From Pseudonocardia nigra (GTDB lineage Bacteria; Actinomycetota; Actinomycetes; Mycobacteriales; Pseudonocardiaceae), in NCBI RefSeq assembly GCF_019396355.1, contig NZ_JAHKRK010000028.1, positions 1-54,075 on the forward strand: a DNA stretch of 54,075 bases, read 5' to 3'. Below are positions 8,008 through 17,258 of the stretch, piece by piece. The stretch's first letter is position 1; each line of letters begins with the position of its first letter. The notes beneath the pieces are model-generated. The model saw only the letters and a program-made list of their open reading frames with translations, was not told the DNA's origin and made no database searches. Position numbers and translations under genes: made by a program.

Positions 8008-8133
8008 GCGTGACCGGCTGACGCGTCCGCCGCACCGGGGACCGGCGGACGCCACCCCGGCTCCCGGACGAGGGTTGGCGCGTTCACTCCTTCGGGTACT
8101 CCCGCTGGCCGCCCACGCCGCCGGAGGACGCCG

Positions 8134-10332
8134 ATGTCGCTCGCCCGGATCACCACGCTCGTGACGGGACTCGTCACCGCTGCCGCGCTGCTGGTCGCGG
8201 CACCGGCGGCCGCGGACCCGGTCACCGCCCCGCCGGCTCCGGGAGCCCCCGGCGCCCCGGGCGAGAAGGCGACCTGGACCCCGGCCGACAAGCACGGGTT
8301 CGGCACCGCGCGGACGGCCGGGAGCGAGGTGTGGTTCACGCTCCGGCCCGGCGAGCTGAGCGAGATCTACTACCCCGACCTCGGGACGCCCGCGCTGCGG
8401 AACGTCGAGTTCGTGGTGACCGACGGCGCCGGCTTCGTCGAGCGGACGGGCGCGGCACGCAGCACGACCCGCGTTCCGGATGCCCGCGTCCCCGCCTACG
8501 AGCAGGTCGACACCTCCCCCACCGACCGCTGGCGGATGGTCCGCCGGTACGTCACGGACCCGGTGCGGGACGTCGTGCTGGTCGACGTCGCGTTCGAGTC
8601 GCTCGACGGCCGGCCCTACCGCGTCCACGCGATCGTGGACCCCGCGCTGTCGAACTCGGGCGACGACGACCGGGCCGCCGCCGACGGCCGCGCACTCACC
8701 GCATGGGACGAGGCGGCCGCGCTGGCGGTCACCGCCGACACCGGCCTCGCCGAGGCGACCGCGGGCTTCCTGGGCACCAGCGACCCGCGCACCGACCTCC
8801 TGGCCGACGGCCGGCTCGACGCCACCTACGCCGAGGCGGCGACCGGCAACGTCGTGCTCGGGGCCCGGCTCGCGGGCGTCACCGGCATCGGCGCGGAGCG
8901 GGCGGCCCTCCTCGCCCTCGGCTTCGGCTCCGACCCGGCGGCGGCCACCGCCGCCGCCCAGGGCAGCCTCCGCACCGGCTTCGCCGCCGTCGCCGACGCC
9001 TACGCCGCGGGCTGGCACGCCTACGTCGACGGGCTCAACGGAGTGCCCGGGAGCGCCTCCGCGGTCGCCGACGCCTACTGGGCCTCGGTCGTCGTCAACG
9101 CCGCGTCCGAGGACAAGCGCAACCCCGGCGCGTTCATCGCCTCGCCGAGCATGCCGTGGGTGTGGGGGCAGGAGGTCCCCGACCTGTCCTCGCCGTCGAA
9201 GGCCTACCACCTGGTGTGGTCGCGGGACCTCTACCAGCACGCCACCGCGCTGATCGCCGCGGGCGACCGGGCGGCCGCCGACCGGGCGCTGGACTTCCTG
9301 CTGTTCCGCCAGCAGCTCCCCGACGGGTCGTTCCCGCAGAACTCCGACGTCGAGGGCAACCGGGTGTGGGAGAGCCTCCAGCTCGACGAGGTCGCGCTGC
9401 CGCTGGTGCTGGCCTGGCAGCTCGACCGGACCGACCCGGCGTCCTACGAGCGGGTCGCGCGGTCGGCCGACTTCCTGGTCGGGTACTCGGGCGAGCAGCC
9501 CGCGCCGTGGTCACCGCAGGAGCGCTGGGAGAACCAGAGCGGCTACTCCCCCGGGACGATCGCGGCCGCGGTCGCCGGCCTGGTCTGCGCCGCCGACCTG
9601 GCCGAGCGGGTCGGGGACACGGCGTCCGCGACGCGCTGGCTCGCGACCGCGCGCGAGTGGGCGGCGCGGGTGGACGAGTGGACGGTCACCACGACCGGGC
9701 CGCTCGCCGCCGAGCCCTACTACCTGCGGCTCACGAAGGACGGCGACCCGAACGCCGCCACCACCTACAACGTCGGCGACGGCGGTGCCACGTTCGACCA
9801 GCGCGCGGTGGTCGACCCGAGCTTCCTCGAGCTGCTGCGGCTGGGCGTGAAGCCCGCCGACGACCCGGTGATCCGCAAGACGGTCGAGGTGGTCGATCGC
9901 GAGCTCGGCGTCGACACGCCGAACGGGCGGTTCTGGCACCGGTTCACCGACGACGGCTACGGCGAGGACGCCACCGGCGGCCCGTGGCGGATCAACGAGG
10001 AGAACAGCCAGCTGACGATCGGGCGGGTCTGGCCGATCTTCGCCGGCGAGCGCGGGGAGTACGAGCTGCTCGCCGGCACCGGCGACCCGCAGGCGCGCCT
10101 GCACGCGATGGCGGCCGCGGCCAACGACGGACTGATGATCGCCGAACAGGTGTGGGGCGACCACCCGCCGTCCGGGCAGCAGGGCTTCCCGACCGGCGAG
10201 GGCACCTTCTCGGCGACGCCGCTCACGTGGTCGCACGCCCAGCTGGTGCGGCTGGCTTGGTCGATCGACGCCGGGAAGCCCGTGGAGCGACCCGCGGTCG
10301 TCGCCTGCGAGTTCCTGGGCGAGGACTGCTAG
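8134..10332 (+). CDS. Secreted GH15 glucoamylase/glucodextranase-like enzyme
   Basis: The 732-aa protein starts after a GGAGG site and has a Sec signal peptide ending near AAPAAA-D, then a Pro/Gly linker. The fold is GH15: an N-terminal beta-sandwich followed by an (alpha/alpha)6 barrel. The likely catalytic acid is Glu466 in WENQSGYSPG and the base Glu671 in AEQVWGDHPP, spaced like Glu430 and Glu628 of Arthrobacter globiformis glucodextranase. YHLVWSRDLYQHATAL and DGSFPQNSDVEGN also fit. It would release glucose from alpha-glucans outside the cell. It stands alone; its stop codon shares CTAG with the convergent channel gene. Confidence 0.9.
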   Translation: MSLARITTLVTGLVTAAALLVAAPAAADPVTAPPAPGAPGAPGEKATWTPADKHGFGTARTAGSEVWFTLRPGELSEIYYPDLGTPALRNVEFVVTDGAGFVERTGAARSTTRVPDARVPAYEQVDTSPTDRWRMVRRYVTDPVRDVVLVDVAFESLDGRPYRVHAIVDPALSNSGDDDRAAADGRALTAWDEAAALAVTADTGLAEATAGFLGTSDPRTDLLADGRLDATYAEAATGNVVLGARLAGVTGIGAERAALLALGFGSDPAAATAAAQGSLRTGFAAVADAYAAGWHAYVDGLNGVPGSASAVADAYWASVVVNAASEDKRNPGAFIASPSMPWVWGQEVPDLSSPSKAYHLVWSRDLYQHATALIAAGDRAAADRALDFLLFRQQLPDGSFPQNSDVEGNRVWESLQLDEVALPLVLAWQLDRTDPASYERVARSADFLVGYSGEQPAPWSPQERWENQSGYSPGTIAAAVAGLVCAADLAERVGDTASATRWLATAREWAARVDEWTVTTTGPLAAEPYYLRLTKDGDPNAATTYNVGDGGATFDQRAVVDPSFLELLRLGVKPADDPVIRKTVEVVDRELGVDTPNGRFWHRFTDDGYGEDATGGPWRINEENSQLTIGRVWPIFAGERGEYELLAGTGDPQARLHAMAAAANDGLMIAEQVWGDHPPSGQQGFPTGEGTFSATPLTWSHAQLVRLAWSIDAGKPVERPAVVACEFLGEDC

Positions 10333-11315
10333 GAGGAGTCGCGGTCGACGTCCGCCCAGGTCCATCCGTCGTGCTCCACGAGCAGCCGCAGCTCGCGCCG
10401 GCGCCGCCCGAGCCGCCGCAGCTCGGCCCGGAACCGCGCGTCGTCGGCGACGGGCAGCCCGGCGTCGCGCAGCGGCCCGAGGTCGGGCGGCGGCGGCTCG
10501 CGGCCCTCTCCGGGGGCCTCCTCCTGCAGCAGCGCCTCGATGGCGGAGCGCACCTGGGCCACCGCGACGGGGTTCGGCCCGCACCCGGCGGGCAGGGCAC
10601 AACCGATGATCGTGAGTGCCTCGTCCAGCCCGGCCAGGGCGGGACCGAAGGCGCTGTTGCGGTCGGCGCTGTGGAAGTGCCGCAGCGTGGGGTGGGCGAG
10701 CTGCTGCTGGGACACCTCGGTGAGCGCGCTGCTGAGCGATCCCAGCTCGGCGTCGAGGCGCTGCATGTCGTGGCCGTTCCAGCCGGCGAGGCAGATCCGG
10801 ACGGGGCCCGCCCCGAGCGACCGGATCCGGGACGCCGCCGACCGGCGCTTGAGCACGGCCGACAGCAGGCTGGTCAGGTAGCTGAGCCCCAGCGTCACCA
10901 CGATGAAGCCGGACGCGGCGGCAAGCACGGCGAGCGCCTGCCAGCCCGGCCCGCCGGGCACGTACTCACCGCTGCCGAGGGTGATGAGGGTTTCGCCCGC
11001 GAAGTACGCCTTCTCCCAGCCGCCCGTGGGTTGCCGGGTGGTCGCGGTGACCACGGACCCGGACAGCTGGAAGACCAGCGCCCAACCCACCCAGACGGCG
11101 GCGAGCCAGATCGGGGTGGTCAGGGCCGCGAGCAGCGGACCGGCCCAGACGATGACGCGCCGCGAGCGGACCCGCAGCGTGATCCACGAGACCGTCCGAT
11201 CCACCGGACCCAGCAGTGGGCCGCGACCCCGGCCGGGGCCGAACGCCGTCATGACGACGTCGACGGCCGTGAGGGCCAGCACCACGAGTCCGATGACCGG
11301 CCCGAGGTATCCCAC
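10329..11315 (-). CDS. Two-TM pore-loop ion channel family protein
   Basis: The 328-aa protein is read from GTG 11315, where a membrane segment starts at once (GYLGPVIGLVVLALTAVDVV). A second helix pair flanks a re-entrant loop, YFAGETLITLGSGEYVPGG, at the position of a K+-channel selectivity filter. The usual T-x-G-Y/F-G is TLGSGEY here. A long cytosolic C-terminal helical region of about 190 aa follows (LAGWNGHDMQRLDAELGSL...). Ion specificity cannot be assigned. An upstream in-frame start at 11462 would add a poorly coding N-terminus. It is convergent with the GH15 gene and divergent from the Cys-rich gene. Confidence 0.75.
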   Translation of the reverse strand: MGYLGPVIGLVVLALTAVDVVMTAFGPGRGRGPLLGPVDRTVSWITLRVRSRRVIVWAGPLLAALTTPIWLAAVWVGWALVFQLSGSVVTATTRQPTGGWEKAYFAGETLITLGSGEYVPGGPGWQALAVLAAASGFIVVTLGLSYLTSLLSAVLKRRSAASRIRSLGAGPVRICLAGWNGHDMQRLDAELGSLSSALTEVSQQQLAHPTLRHFHSADRNSAFGPALAGLDEALTIIGCALPAGCGPNPVAVAQVRSAIEALLQEEAPGEGREPPPPDLGPLRDAGLPVADDARFRAELRRLGRRRRELRLLVEHDGWTWADVDRDSS

Positions 11316-11463
11316 GCGGTGTGCGTCCCTTCGTCCGGTCGGCGTCGTCCCACGTCCAGCTACCCGGACCGCCTCGCCGCAAACGGCGCACCACGGCCTG
11401 GATAACGGGCCGGATCGCCGGGTAGCCGCCGAGGACGGAGCCCCGACCACGACGGAGACCACG

Positions 11464-11874
11464 ATGACCGCGACAGCCCAGATGCTGGAGACCTACCCGG
11501 CCGACCTCGGCGGTGTCGACCGCGCTGCACTGGCCGAGTGCATCGACGCGTGCCTGGCCTGCGCGCAGGCGTGCACGGCGTGTGCCGATGCGTGCCTCAG
11601 CGAGCAGAACGTGGCCGAGCTGACGAAGTGCATCCGCACCAACGCCGACTGCGCCGACCTCTGCGGGACCACGGCCCGCGTGCTCTCGCGCCACACCGGC
11701 TACGACGCCAACCTCACCCGCGCCGTGCTCGACGCCTGCGCGATGGCGTGCAAGTCCTGCGGCGACGAGTGCAGCCGCCACGGCGAGATGGGCATGCAGC
11801 ACTGCCAGGTGTGCGCGGAGGCGTGCCGGCGCTGTGAGCAGGCCTGCCGGAACCTGATCTCCGCGCTCGGCTGA
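11464..11874 (+). CDS. Four-helix-bundle Cys-rich (Csp/DUF326-type) metal-binding protein
   Basis: The 136-aa protein carries about twenty Cys in repeated C-x(2,3)-C helical patterns: CIDACLACAQACTACADAC, CIRTNADCADLC, CAMACKSCGDEC and CQVCAEACRRCEQAC. This is the hallmark of four-helix bundles that store Cu(I) inside the bundle. GGAG precedes ATG 11464. No Tat or Sec signal is visible, so it should be cytosolic like Csp3. It is followed 32 bp later by the hemerythrin-esterase fusion, so both may be one transcript. Copper storage or detoxification is inferred from family knowledge. Confidence 0.85.
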   Translation: MTATAQMLETYPADLGGVDRAALAECIDACLACAQACTACADACLSEQNVAELTKCIRTNADCADLCGTTARVLSRHTGYDANLTRAVLDACAMACKSCGDECSRHGEMGMQHCQVCAEACRRCEQACRNLISALG

Positions 11875-11906
11875 CCGATTCCGCGATCCGACGAGGGAGC
11901 CCACCC

Positions 11907-13472
11907 GTGGCGCTGCCGTACCCGACCCTGCCCGGCGACATCGACCACCTCATCGCCGACGATCACGCGGTCGTCGAACGCCAGTTCCAGCACCTCGAGG
12001 CCCGCCGCGGCGACCGGCGGGTGCTGGTGGACCAGGTCGCGTTCGAGCTCGCGCTGCACGCCGACGCCGAGGAACGAGTGCTCTACCCGGCGATGGCCGA
12101 GGCGGGCGAGGCGTACGAGGCCGAGGACAGCCGCAAAGATCATCAGCAGGTCAAGGAGCTGCTGGTCACGCTGCAGAACACCGACCCGGGCGAGCCCGAG
12201 TTCGAGGACGCGCTCGCGAACCTCATCGGGTCGGTCCGCCGGCACGTCGCCGAGGAGGAGGGCGAGTTCCTCCCCGCGTTCCGCCGGGCCGTCGGACCGC
12301 AGCGGCTGGCCGAGCTGGGCAAGGAGTTCCTCGCCGCGAAGCGCGCCGTCCCGACCTACGCCCACCCCAACGCCCCGTCCGGGGAGACCGGCCACAAGCT
12401 GCTCGACGCCGGCGCGAAGGCCGTGGACATGGTGCGCGACAAGGCGACCGGCCGGATGAAGCACCTCGCGACGGACCCGTCCGGTGCGCTGGACCCGCAG
12501 GCCCAGCGCATCCTCGACGCCTTCGCCGCGATGGAGCCGCAGCCGTTCGAGATCCTCGAGCCCGACCAGGCCCGCCGCCAGCCGACGCCCGCGGACGCCG
12601 TGCGGAAGGTGCTCGAGGACGACGGCAGGCCCACCGACCCCGAACCCGTCGCGTCCGTGCAGGACATGAGCATCGACGGGCCCGGCGGACGCATCGGCGT
12701 GCGCGTCTACACCCCGGAGGGCGCCGGCGGCGGGCCGCTGCCGATCGTGCTGTGGATCCACGGCGGCGGCTGGGTGCTGTTCACCGTCGACACCTACGAC
12801 GCCTCCTGCCGCGGGATCGCCAACAGGACGGGCGCGATCGTCGTGTCGCCGGAGTACCGCCGCGCGCCCGAGCACGTGTTCCCGGCGGCGCACGACGACG
12901 TGCTCGCGACCTACCGGTGGGTCCGTGACAACGCCGAGGCCCTCGGCGGCGACCCGGCGCGCATCGCGATCGGCGGCGAGTCCGTCGGCGGGAACATGGC
13001 CGCCGCCACCTGCCTGCAGCTCGCCGCGATGGGTGAGCCCCTGCCCACCGCGCAGGTGCTCGTGTACCCGTTGACGACGGGCGAGCAGTTCGGCGACTCG
13101 ATGGTCGACGCCGCCGACGCCCGGCCGCTGAACCGGCCGCTGCTGTCCTGGATGGCGATGCACGCGTTCGAGGGCGTGCCGGACGCCGGTTCGGACCCGC
13201 GCGTGAACCTGCTGTCCGTGCCCACCGACCGGCTCGCCGGGATGCCGCCCACCCTCGTGATCACCGACGAGCGCGACCCGCTGCGCGACCAGGGTGAGGA
13301 GTTCGCCCGGCACCTCGAGCAGGCGGGCGTGCCCGTCACCGCCAGCCGCTACGACGGGGTGATGCACGAGTTCTTCGGGGCCGCCGCGGTGCTCGACAAG
13401 GCCGCGCAGGCCCAGACCGAGGCCGCCGAACACCTGCGGCGGAGCTTCACCGCGCCCGCCGCCGCGCACTGA
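11907..13472 (+). CDS. Hemerythrin (HHE) domain fused to an HSL-type alpha/beta hydrolase
   Basis: This 521-aa protein joins two unrelated domains. Residues 1-150 form a hemerythrin-like four-helix bundle with probable di-iron ligands H20, H51-x3-E55, H79 and H113-x3-E117. A linker of about 70 aa follows. Residues 235-521 are a hormone-sensitive-lipase type esterase with oxyanion motif WIHGGGW (His285), nucleophile Ser359 in GESVGGN, Asp457 and His487. GAGGGAG precedes GTG 11907. It directly follows the Cys-rich metal-binding gene. Known hemerythrin domains bind O2 or sense iron/redox, so O2- or metal-gated ester hydrolysis is a testable inference. The frame is continuous through the fusion. 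Confidence 0.88.
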   Translation: MALPYPTLPGDIDHLIADDHAVVERQFQHLEARRGDRRVLVDQVAFELALHADAEERVLYPAMAEAGEAYEAEDSRKDHQQVKELLVTLQNTDPGEPEFEDALANLIGSVRRHVAEEEGEFLPAFRRAVGPQRLAELGKEFLAAKRAVPTYAHPNAPSGETGHKLLDAGAKAVDMVRDKATGRMKHLATDPSGALDPQAQRILDAFAAMEPQPFEILEPDQARRQPTPADAVRKVLEDDGRPTDPEPVASVQDMSIDGPGGRIGVRVYTPEGAGGGPLPIVLWIHGGGWVLFTVDTYDASCRGIANRTGAIVVSPEYRRAPEHVFPAAHDDVLATYRWVRDNAEALGGDPARIAIGGESVGGNMAAATCLQLAAMGEPLPTAQVLVYPLTTGEQFGDSMVDAADARPLNRPLLSWMAMHAFEGVPDAGSDPRVNLLSVPTDRLAGMPPTLVITDERDPLRDQGEEFARHLEQAGVPVTASRYDGVMHEFFGAAAVLDKAAQAQTEAAEHLRRSFTAPAAAH

Positions 13473-13498
13473 CGGGCGCCGGGGGGCCACTCCCCGCC

Positions 13499-13549
13499 GC
13501 AGCAAAGCCACTTTCCTGCAACGTGGTTGCATGAAAGTGGCTTTGCTGC
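13499..13549. terminator. Bidirectional hairpin between convergent genes
   Basis: GCAGCAAAGCCACTTTC at 13499-13515 is the exact reverse complement of 13533-13549. A nested 5-bp stem, TGCAA/TTGCA, lies inside the loop. It sits between the stops of the hemerythrin-esterase gene and the leftward oxidoreductase gene, the right place for a bidirectional terminator. A related element lies at 20732-20782, so this is also a dispersed repeat. Confidence 0.75.
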
Positions 13550-13566
13550 AATCCGGGAGCCGCTCG

Positions 13567-14667
13567 TCAGTGCGCCGCGGGCCGGGTCGTGAGCACCTCC
13601 CGCACCGACGGCCAGGCGGCGAGGGCGTCCCGGACCTCCGGGCACGTCTCGTCGCGCAGCGCCTCGGCGTGCGCATCGGCGAGCACGTCGTCGAGCAGCA
13701 CCCGCTCCCCGGTCTCAGCGGACCGGACGGCGGCCTCCACCATCGCGAGGCTCAGGACGTTCTCGTGCACCTCCCCCATCGGGACGGCGCCGGTGCGCAG
13801 CGCGTCGACGAACACGTGCAGCGCGCCATCGATCCCGGAGTGCGGCGAGCGCGGCCGCGCCGCGGCGTCGACGTCGGCGTGCAGCCCGGGCTCGTGGTCA
13901 CCGTCCCACAGCGCGGTGCCCTTCTCGCCGCTGACGCGCCACGCCCCGTTCCACGAGGTGTCCGCGCCCGGGCTGCACCAGCTGCCGGTGTAGGCGTAGC
14001 GGATCCCGCCCTCCATGGCGAAGACGGCGCTGGCGGCGGCGGCCCCGTCGTACCAGCTCCAGGGCGGGTTGTAGGCCTCGCAGTAGACCGACACCGGCTC
14101 GGCGCCGAGCAGGAACCGGGCCGAGTCGAACGCGTGGATCGCCATGTCCACCAGCAGCGGGTGCGCCATCTCCTCGCGGAACCCGCCGAAGTGCGGGGCG
14201 CGGAAGAACTCGGTGGTCAAGGTCCCGATCGCACCGAGGTCCTCCACCATGTCGCGCAGCGCGAACAACTGCGGGTTCCACCGCCTCGACTGGCTCACCA
14301 TGAACAGCTGCCCCGTCACCTGCGACGCGGCCGCCAGCGACAGCGCCTTCGCCACCGTGTCGGCCACCGGCTTCTCCCCCAGCACCGGCAGGCCCGCGAA
14401 CAGCGCCGCCGTCGCGACGGGGTGGTGCGCCGCCGGCACCGTCACGTTGACGACCGCGTGCGCGCCCGTCTGCGCGGCGAGCGCCACCGCGTCGGTCCCG
14501 ACCGGCAGGTCCGGCCGTCCGACGGCGCCGGCGGCCGTGCGCGCCACGTCGAGGTCCAGGTCGGCGACGGCCACCAGGTCGGTGTCGGCCGAGGCCTCCA
14601 CGGCGGTCAGCCAGGCGCGCCCCATCCCGCCCGCGCCGACCACGACGATCCGCAACCGATCACTCAT
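13567..14667 (-). CDS. Gfo/Idh/MocA family sugar oxidoreductase (ThuB-like)
   Basis: The 366-aa protein has an N-terminal Rossmann fold ([12 protein letters not shown], residues 8-19) and the family motif GEKPVADT (EKP, catalytic Lys region), then the alpha/beta C-terminal domain with [13 protein letters not shown]. It is the last gene of a leftward ABC operon and overlaps thuA by 8 bp (ATGAGTGA). The position matches rhizobial ThuB, which with ThuA converts trehalose or other alpha-disaccharides through 3-keto intermediates. NAD(P)-dependent oxidation of a sugar hydroxyl is expected; the exact sugar is not provable from sequence. Confidence 0.88.
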   Translation of the reverse strand: MSDRLRIVVVGAGGMGRAWLTAVEASADTDLVAVADLDLDVARTAAGAVGRPDLPVGTDAVALAAQTGAHAVVNVTVPAAHHPVATAALFAGLPVLGEKPVADTVAKALSLAAASQVTGQLFMVSQSRRWNPQLFALRDMVEDLGAIGTLTTEFFRAPHFGGFREEMAHPLLVDMAIHAFDSARFLLGAEPVSVYCEAYNPPWSWYDGAAAASAVFAMEGGIRYAYTGSWCSPGADTSWNGAWRVSGEKGTALWDGDHEPGLHADVDAAARPRSPHSGIDGALHVFVDALRTGAVPMGEVHENVLSLAMVEAAVRSAETGERVLLDDVLADAHAEALRDETCPEVRDALAAWPSVREVLTTRPAAH

Positions 14668-15430
14668 CGTCGATCGGCCCCGTGTAGCTCCTGCCGCGGA
14701 AGAAGTCCTCGGTCTCGTAGCGCAGCAGCTCCGGCAGGGCCCGCTCCGGCCGGTCGCTGCGCACCCACTGCACGCCGTTGGCGATCACCCGGCGCACATC
14801 CTTGTGGTGGTAGGTCGGGTAGTCCTGGTCGCCGGGGCGGAAGTAGAAGATCTTGCCGTGACCGCGGCGGAACGTGCAGCCACTGCGGAACACCTCTCCG
14901 CCGGAGAACGAGCTGATGAACACGACCTCGTCGGGGGCCGGGATGTCGAAGAACTCCCCGTACATCTCGTCCTCGTCGATGATCAGCGGGTGCGGCACGC
15001 CCTGCGCGATCGGGTGTGTGGGGTTCACCGTCCAGATGAGCTCGCGGTCGTGCTCACTGCGCCAGCGCAGCGTGCAGCTCGTCCCCATCAGCTTCATGAA
15101 GATCTTCGACCAGTGCCCGGAGTGCAGCACGACCAGGCCCATCCCCGACAGCACGTGCCGGTGCACCCGCTCCACGACCTCGTCGGACACCTCGCCGTGG
15201 GCGGCGTGCCCCCACCAGGTGAGCACGTCGGTCTCGGCGAGCACCTCCTCGGTGAGCCCGTGCTCGGGGTCGTCGAGCGTCGCGGTGCGCACCACGCAGC
15301 CGTCGCCGAGGTTCTCGGCGATGCCCTCGGCGATCGTCGTGTGCATGCCCTGCGGGTAGATCTTCGCCACGTGCTCCTCGATCTGCTCGTGGCGGTTCTC
15401 GCCCCACACGGTCACGCGAATCGGATTCAC
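14660..15430 (-). CDS. thuA: ThuA family trehalose-utilization protein
   Basis: The 256-aa protein starts [12 protein letters not shown] and shows the ThuA landmarks [48 protein letters not shown] and [18 protein letters not shown], with the flavodoxin/glutamine-amidotransferase-like fold of the family. I chose GTG 15430 because AAAGG lies 6 nt upstream; ATG 15457 overlaps the permease stop and would add nine residues. Between the permeases and the Gfo/Idh/MocA gene, the order equals thuF-thuG...thuA-thuB of Sinorhizobium. It probably acts on the 3-keto sugar made by its partner; its reaction is not firmly established. Confidence 0.9.
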   Translation of the reverse strand: MNPIRVTVWGENRHEQIEEHVAKIYPQGMHTTIAEGIAENLGDGCVVRTATLDDPEHGLTEEVLAETDVLTWWGHAAHGEVSDEVVERVHRHVLSGMGLVVLHSGHWSKIFMKLMGTSCTLRWRSEHDRELIWTVNPTHPIAQGVPHPLIIDEDEMYGEFFDIPAPDEVVFISSFSGGEVFRSGCTFRRGHGKIFYFRPGDQDYPTYHHKDVRRVIANGVQWVRSDRPERALPELLRYETEDFFRGRSYTGPIDDE

Positions 15431-15453
15431 AGCAGGCCTTTCGTTGTGGTCGG

Positions 15454-16263
15454 TCATTTGACGGCGCCGCCGGTGACGCCCGCGGCGACGTAGCGCTGGG
15501 CCACCAGCAGGAGCACCACGGCCGGGATCGAGGCGAGCACGGCGGTGGCCATCACCGCGCTCCAGTCGTTCACGTACGTCCCGATGTACTGGTAGAGCCC
15601 GAGGGTGACCGGGCGGACGTCCTCGGTCGTGGTCAGCGTCAGCGCGAAGAGGAAGTCGCTCCAGGTGAACAGGAACGTGAACAGCGCGCCGGTGACCAGC
15701 GCGTTGCGGCTCATCGGCAGGACGATCGAGACGAATGCCCGGAGCTGGCCGGCGCCGTCCACCCGGGCCGCCTCGACGACCTCCATCGGGATCCGGCCCA
15801 TGAAGGCCCGGATGATGAGGATCGCGAACGGGATGCCCGCGGTGGAGTCGGCCAGGATCAGGCCCGGGATGGAATTGAGCAGGCCCAGGTCGTTGTAGGC
15901 GCTGTAGAGGGCGTTGGCCACGACGATGCCCGGGATCATCTGGCTGATCAGGATCCCGAACAGCACCAGGTTCGCCCCGCGCACCTTGAAGTGGGCGAGC
16001 GCGTACGCGGCCGGGGTGGCGATGAGCAGGCTGAACACCACGCTGCCCGCCGAGACGACGAGGCTGGTCAGCAGGTGCCGCCCCTGCTCGCGCAGTGCGG
16101 TGGCGTACCCGTCGAAGCTCAGGTCGAGCGGGAACCACGGCGTCTCCACCGCCGAGCCGCTGGGCTGCAGCGAGACGTTGAGCATCCAGTAGACCGGGAA
16201 CAGCATCACGGCGAGGATCAGCACGCCGACGGCGGTGTTCCCCCACGTCCTGGCTGTGGTCAT
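15454..16263 (-). CDS. Sugar ABC transporter permease (MalG/ThuG type)
   Basis: The 269-aa inner-membrane permease has six predicted helices, beginning [20 protein letters not shown]. The EAA loop that contacts the ATPase is [20 protein letters not shown]. The ATG at 16263 lies 5 bp after the first permease, and its stop overlaps the possible ATG of thuA. It belongs to CUT1-type carbohydrate importers. No ATPase gene is in the operon, as is usual in actinomycetes that share one MsiK-like ATPase among sugar importers (established for Streptomyces, inferred here). Confidence 0.92.
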   Translation of the reverse strand: MTTARTWGNTAVGVLILAVMLFPVYWMLNVSLQPSGSAVETPWFPLDLSFDGYATALREQGRHLLTSLVVSAGSVVFSLLIATPAAYALAHFKVRGANLVLFGILISQMIPGIVVANALYSAYNDLGLLNSIPGLILADSTAGIPFAILIIRAFMGRIPMEVVEAARVDGAGQLRAFVSIVLPMSRNALVTGALFTFLFTWSDFLFALTLTTTEDVRPVTLGLYQYIGTYVNDWSAVMATAVLASIPAVVLLLVAQRYVAAGVTGGAVK

Positions 16264-16268
16264 CGGCC

Positions 16269-17258
16269 TCACACCTCTCGCGCGCGCCGGTTGGCGCGCA
16301 GGTAGAGAAGGGCGAACACGAGCGAGATGACGATCAGGACGTTGCCGAGCGCGGCGCCCTGGCCGAAGTCGAACTCGCGGAAGGACAGGTGGTAGGACTG
16401 CGTCGCGATGGTCTGCGTCGCGTTCGCCGGGCCCCCGCCGGTGAGCCCGAGGATGATGTCCAGCACCTTGATCGTGTAGACGACGCCGAGCACCAGCACG
16501 ACGTTCACCACCGGCCGCAGCAGCGGCCACGTCACGTGCCGGAACGCACGCCACCCGGTGGCGCCGTCCACGGCGGCGGCCTCGTAGAGCTCCTGCGGGA
16601 TGTCCTGCAGCCCGCCGTAGAGGATCGTCGTGTTGAACGGGATGCCAATCCAGATGTTCACCCCGATCACCGCGATCAGGGCGAGCGACGTGCTCGTGAG
16701 CCACCCCGGGTTGCCCGACACCAGGCCGAGGTCGCCGAGGAAGCGGTTGAGCGCGCCGTTGTCCTGGTCGAGGATCCAGCGCCACACGGCGCCGGAGACG
16801 ATCAGCGGGATCAGCCACGGCAGCAGCAGCAACGAGCGCAGCAGGCCGCTCAGCGGGAACCGCTTCTGGAAGAACACCGCGATCGCGAGCCCGATCACGA
16901 ACTGCCCCGCGATCGACCCGACGGTGAACAGCACCGTGTTGAGCAGGGCCTGGTCGAACAGGTCCGACGTCAGCACGGCCACGTAGTTGTCGAGCCCCAC
17001 CCAGGGCGCCTCGCCCGTGTAGAAGGTCGACGTCGTGTACTCCTGGAACGACATCGTCGCGTTCTGCACGACCGGGTAGCCGAAGAACAGCAGCAGGTAC
17101 GCCACGGCGGGGAGCAGGAACCCGAGCTGCAGCAGCCGCTCCCGGCCCCGGGGCGACCACCACCGCTCCCGCGCGGGCGGTGGGCTGCCCGGCCGCGGAC
17201 CCGGCGCCGCGGCCGGTGCCACCCGGGTCGCGGTCGGCGCGGTCCGGGTCTCAGCCAT
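16269..17258 (-). CDS. Sugar ABC transporter permease (MalF/ThuF type)
   Basis: The 329-aa permease has a Pro/Arg-rich cytosolic N-terminus of about 45 aa and then six helices from [20 protein letters not shown]. The EAA motif is [20 protein letters not shown]. It overlaps the solute-binding protein gene by 8 bp and is followed by the second permease, so the three products form one importer. The large periplasm-facing loop between helices is short, as in CUT1 MalF homologues of actinomycetes. Confidence 0.92.
   Translation of the reverse strand: MAETRTAPTATRVAPAAAPGPRPGSPPPARERWWSPRGRERLLQLGFLLPAVAYLLLFFGYPVVQNATMSFQEYTTSTFYTGEAPWVGLDNYVAVLTSDLFDQALLNTVLFTVGSIAGQFVIGLAIAVFFQKRFPLSGLLRSLLLLPWLIPLIVSGAVWRWILDQDNGALNRFLGDLGLVSGNPGWLTSTSLALIAVIGVNIWIGIPFNTTILYGGLQDIPQELYEAAAVDGATGWRAFRHVTWPLLRPVVNVVLVLGVVYTIKVLDIILGLTGGGPANATQTIATQSYHLSFREFDFGQGAALGNVLIVISLVFALLYLRANRRAREV

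Noticed and set aside
8331..11405. A very long plus-strand frame overlapping the GH15 and channel genes
   Set aside because: It is an Arg/Ala-rich shadow of the GH15 gene in another frame and of the antisense strand of the channel gene; the GH15 frame has motifs, signal peptide and ribosome site.
11360..11425. CTACCCGG (11360-11367) and CCGGGTAG (11418-11425) as an operator pair in the channel/Cys-rich gap
   Set aside because: The arms are only 8 bp and 50 bp apart, and such GC-rich pairs are expected by chance; no second copy seen nearby.
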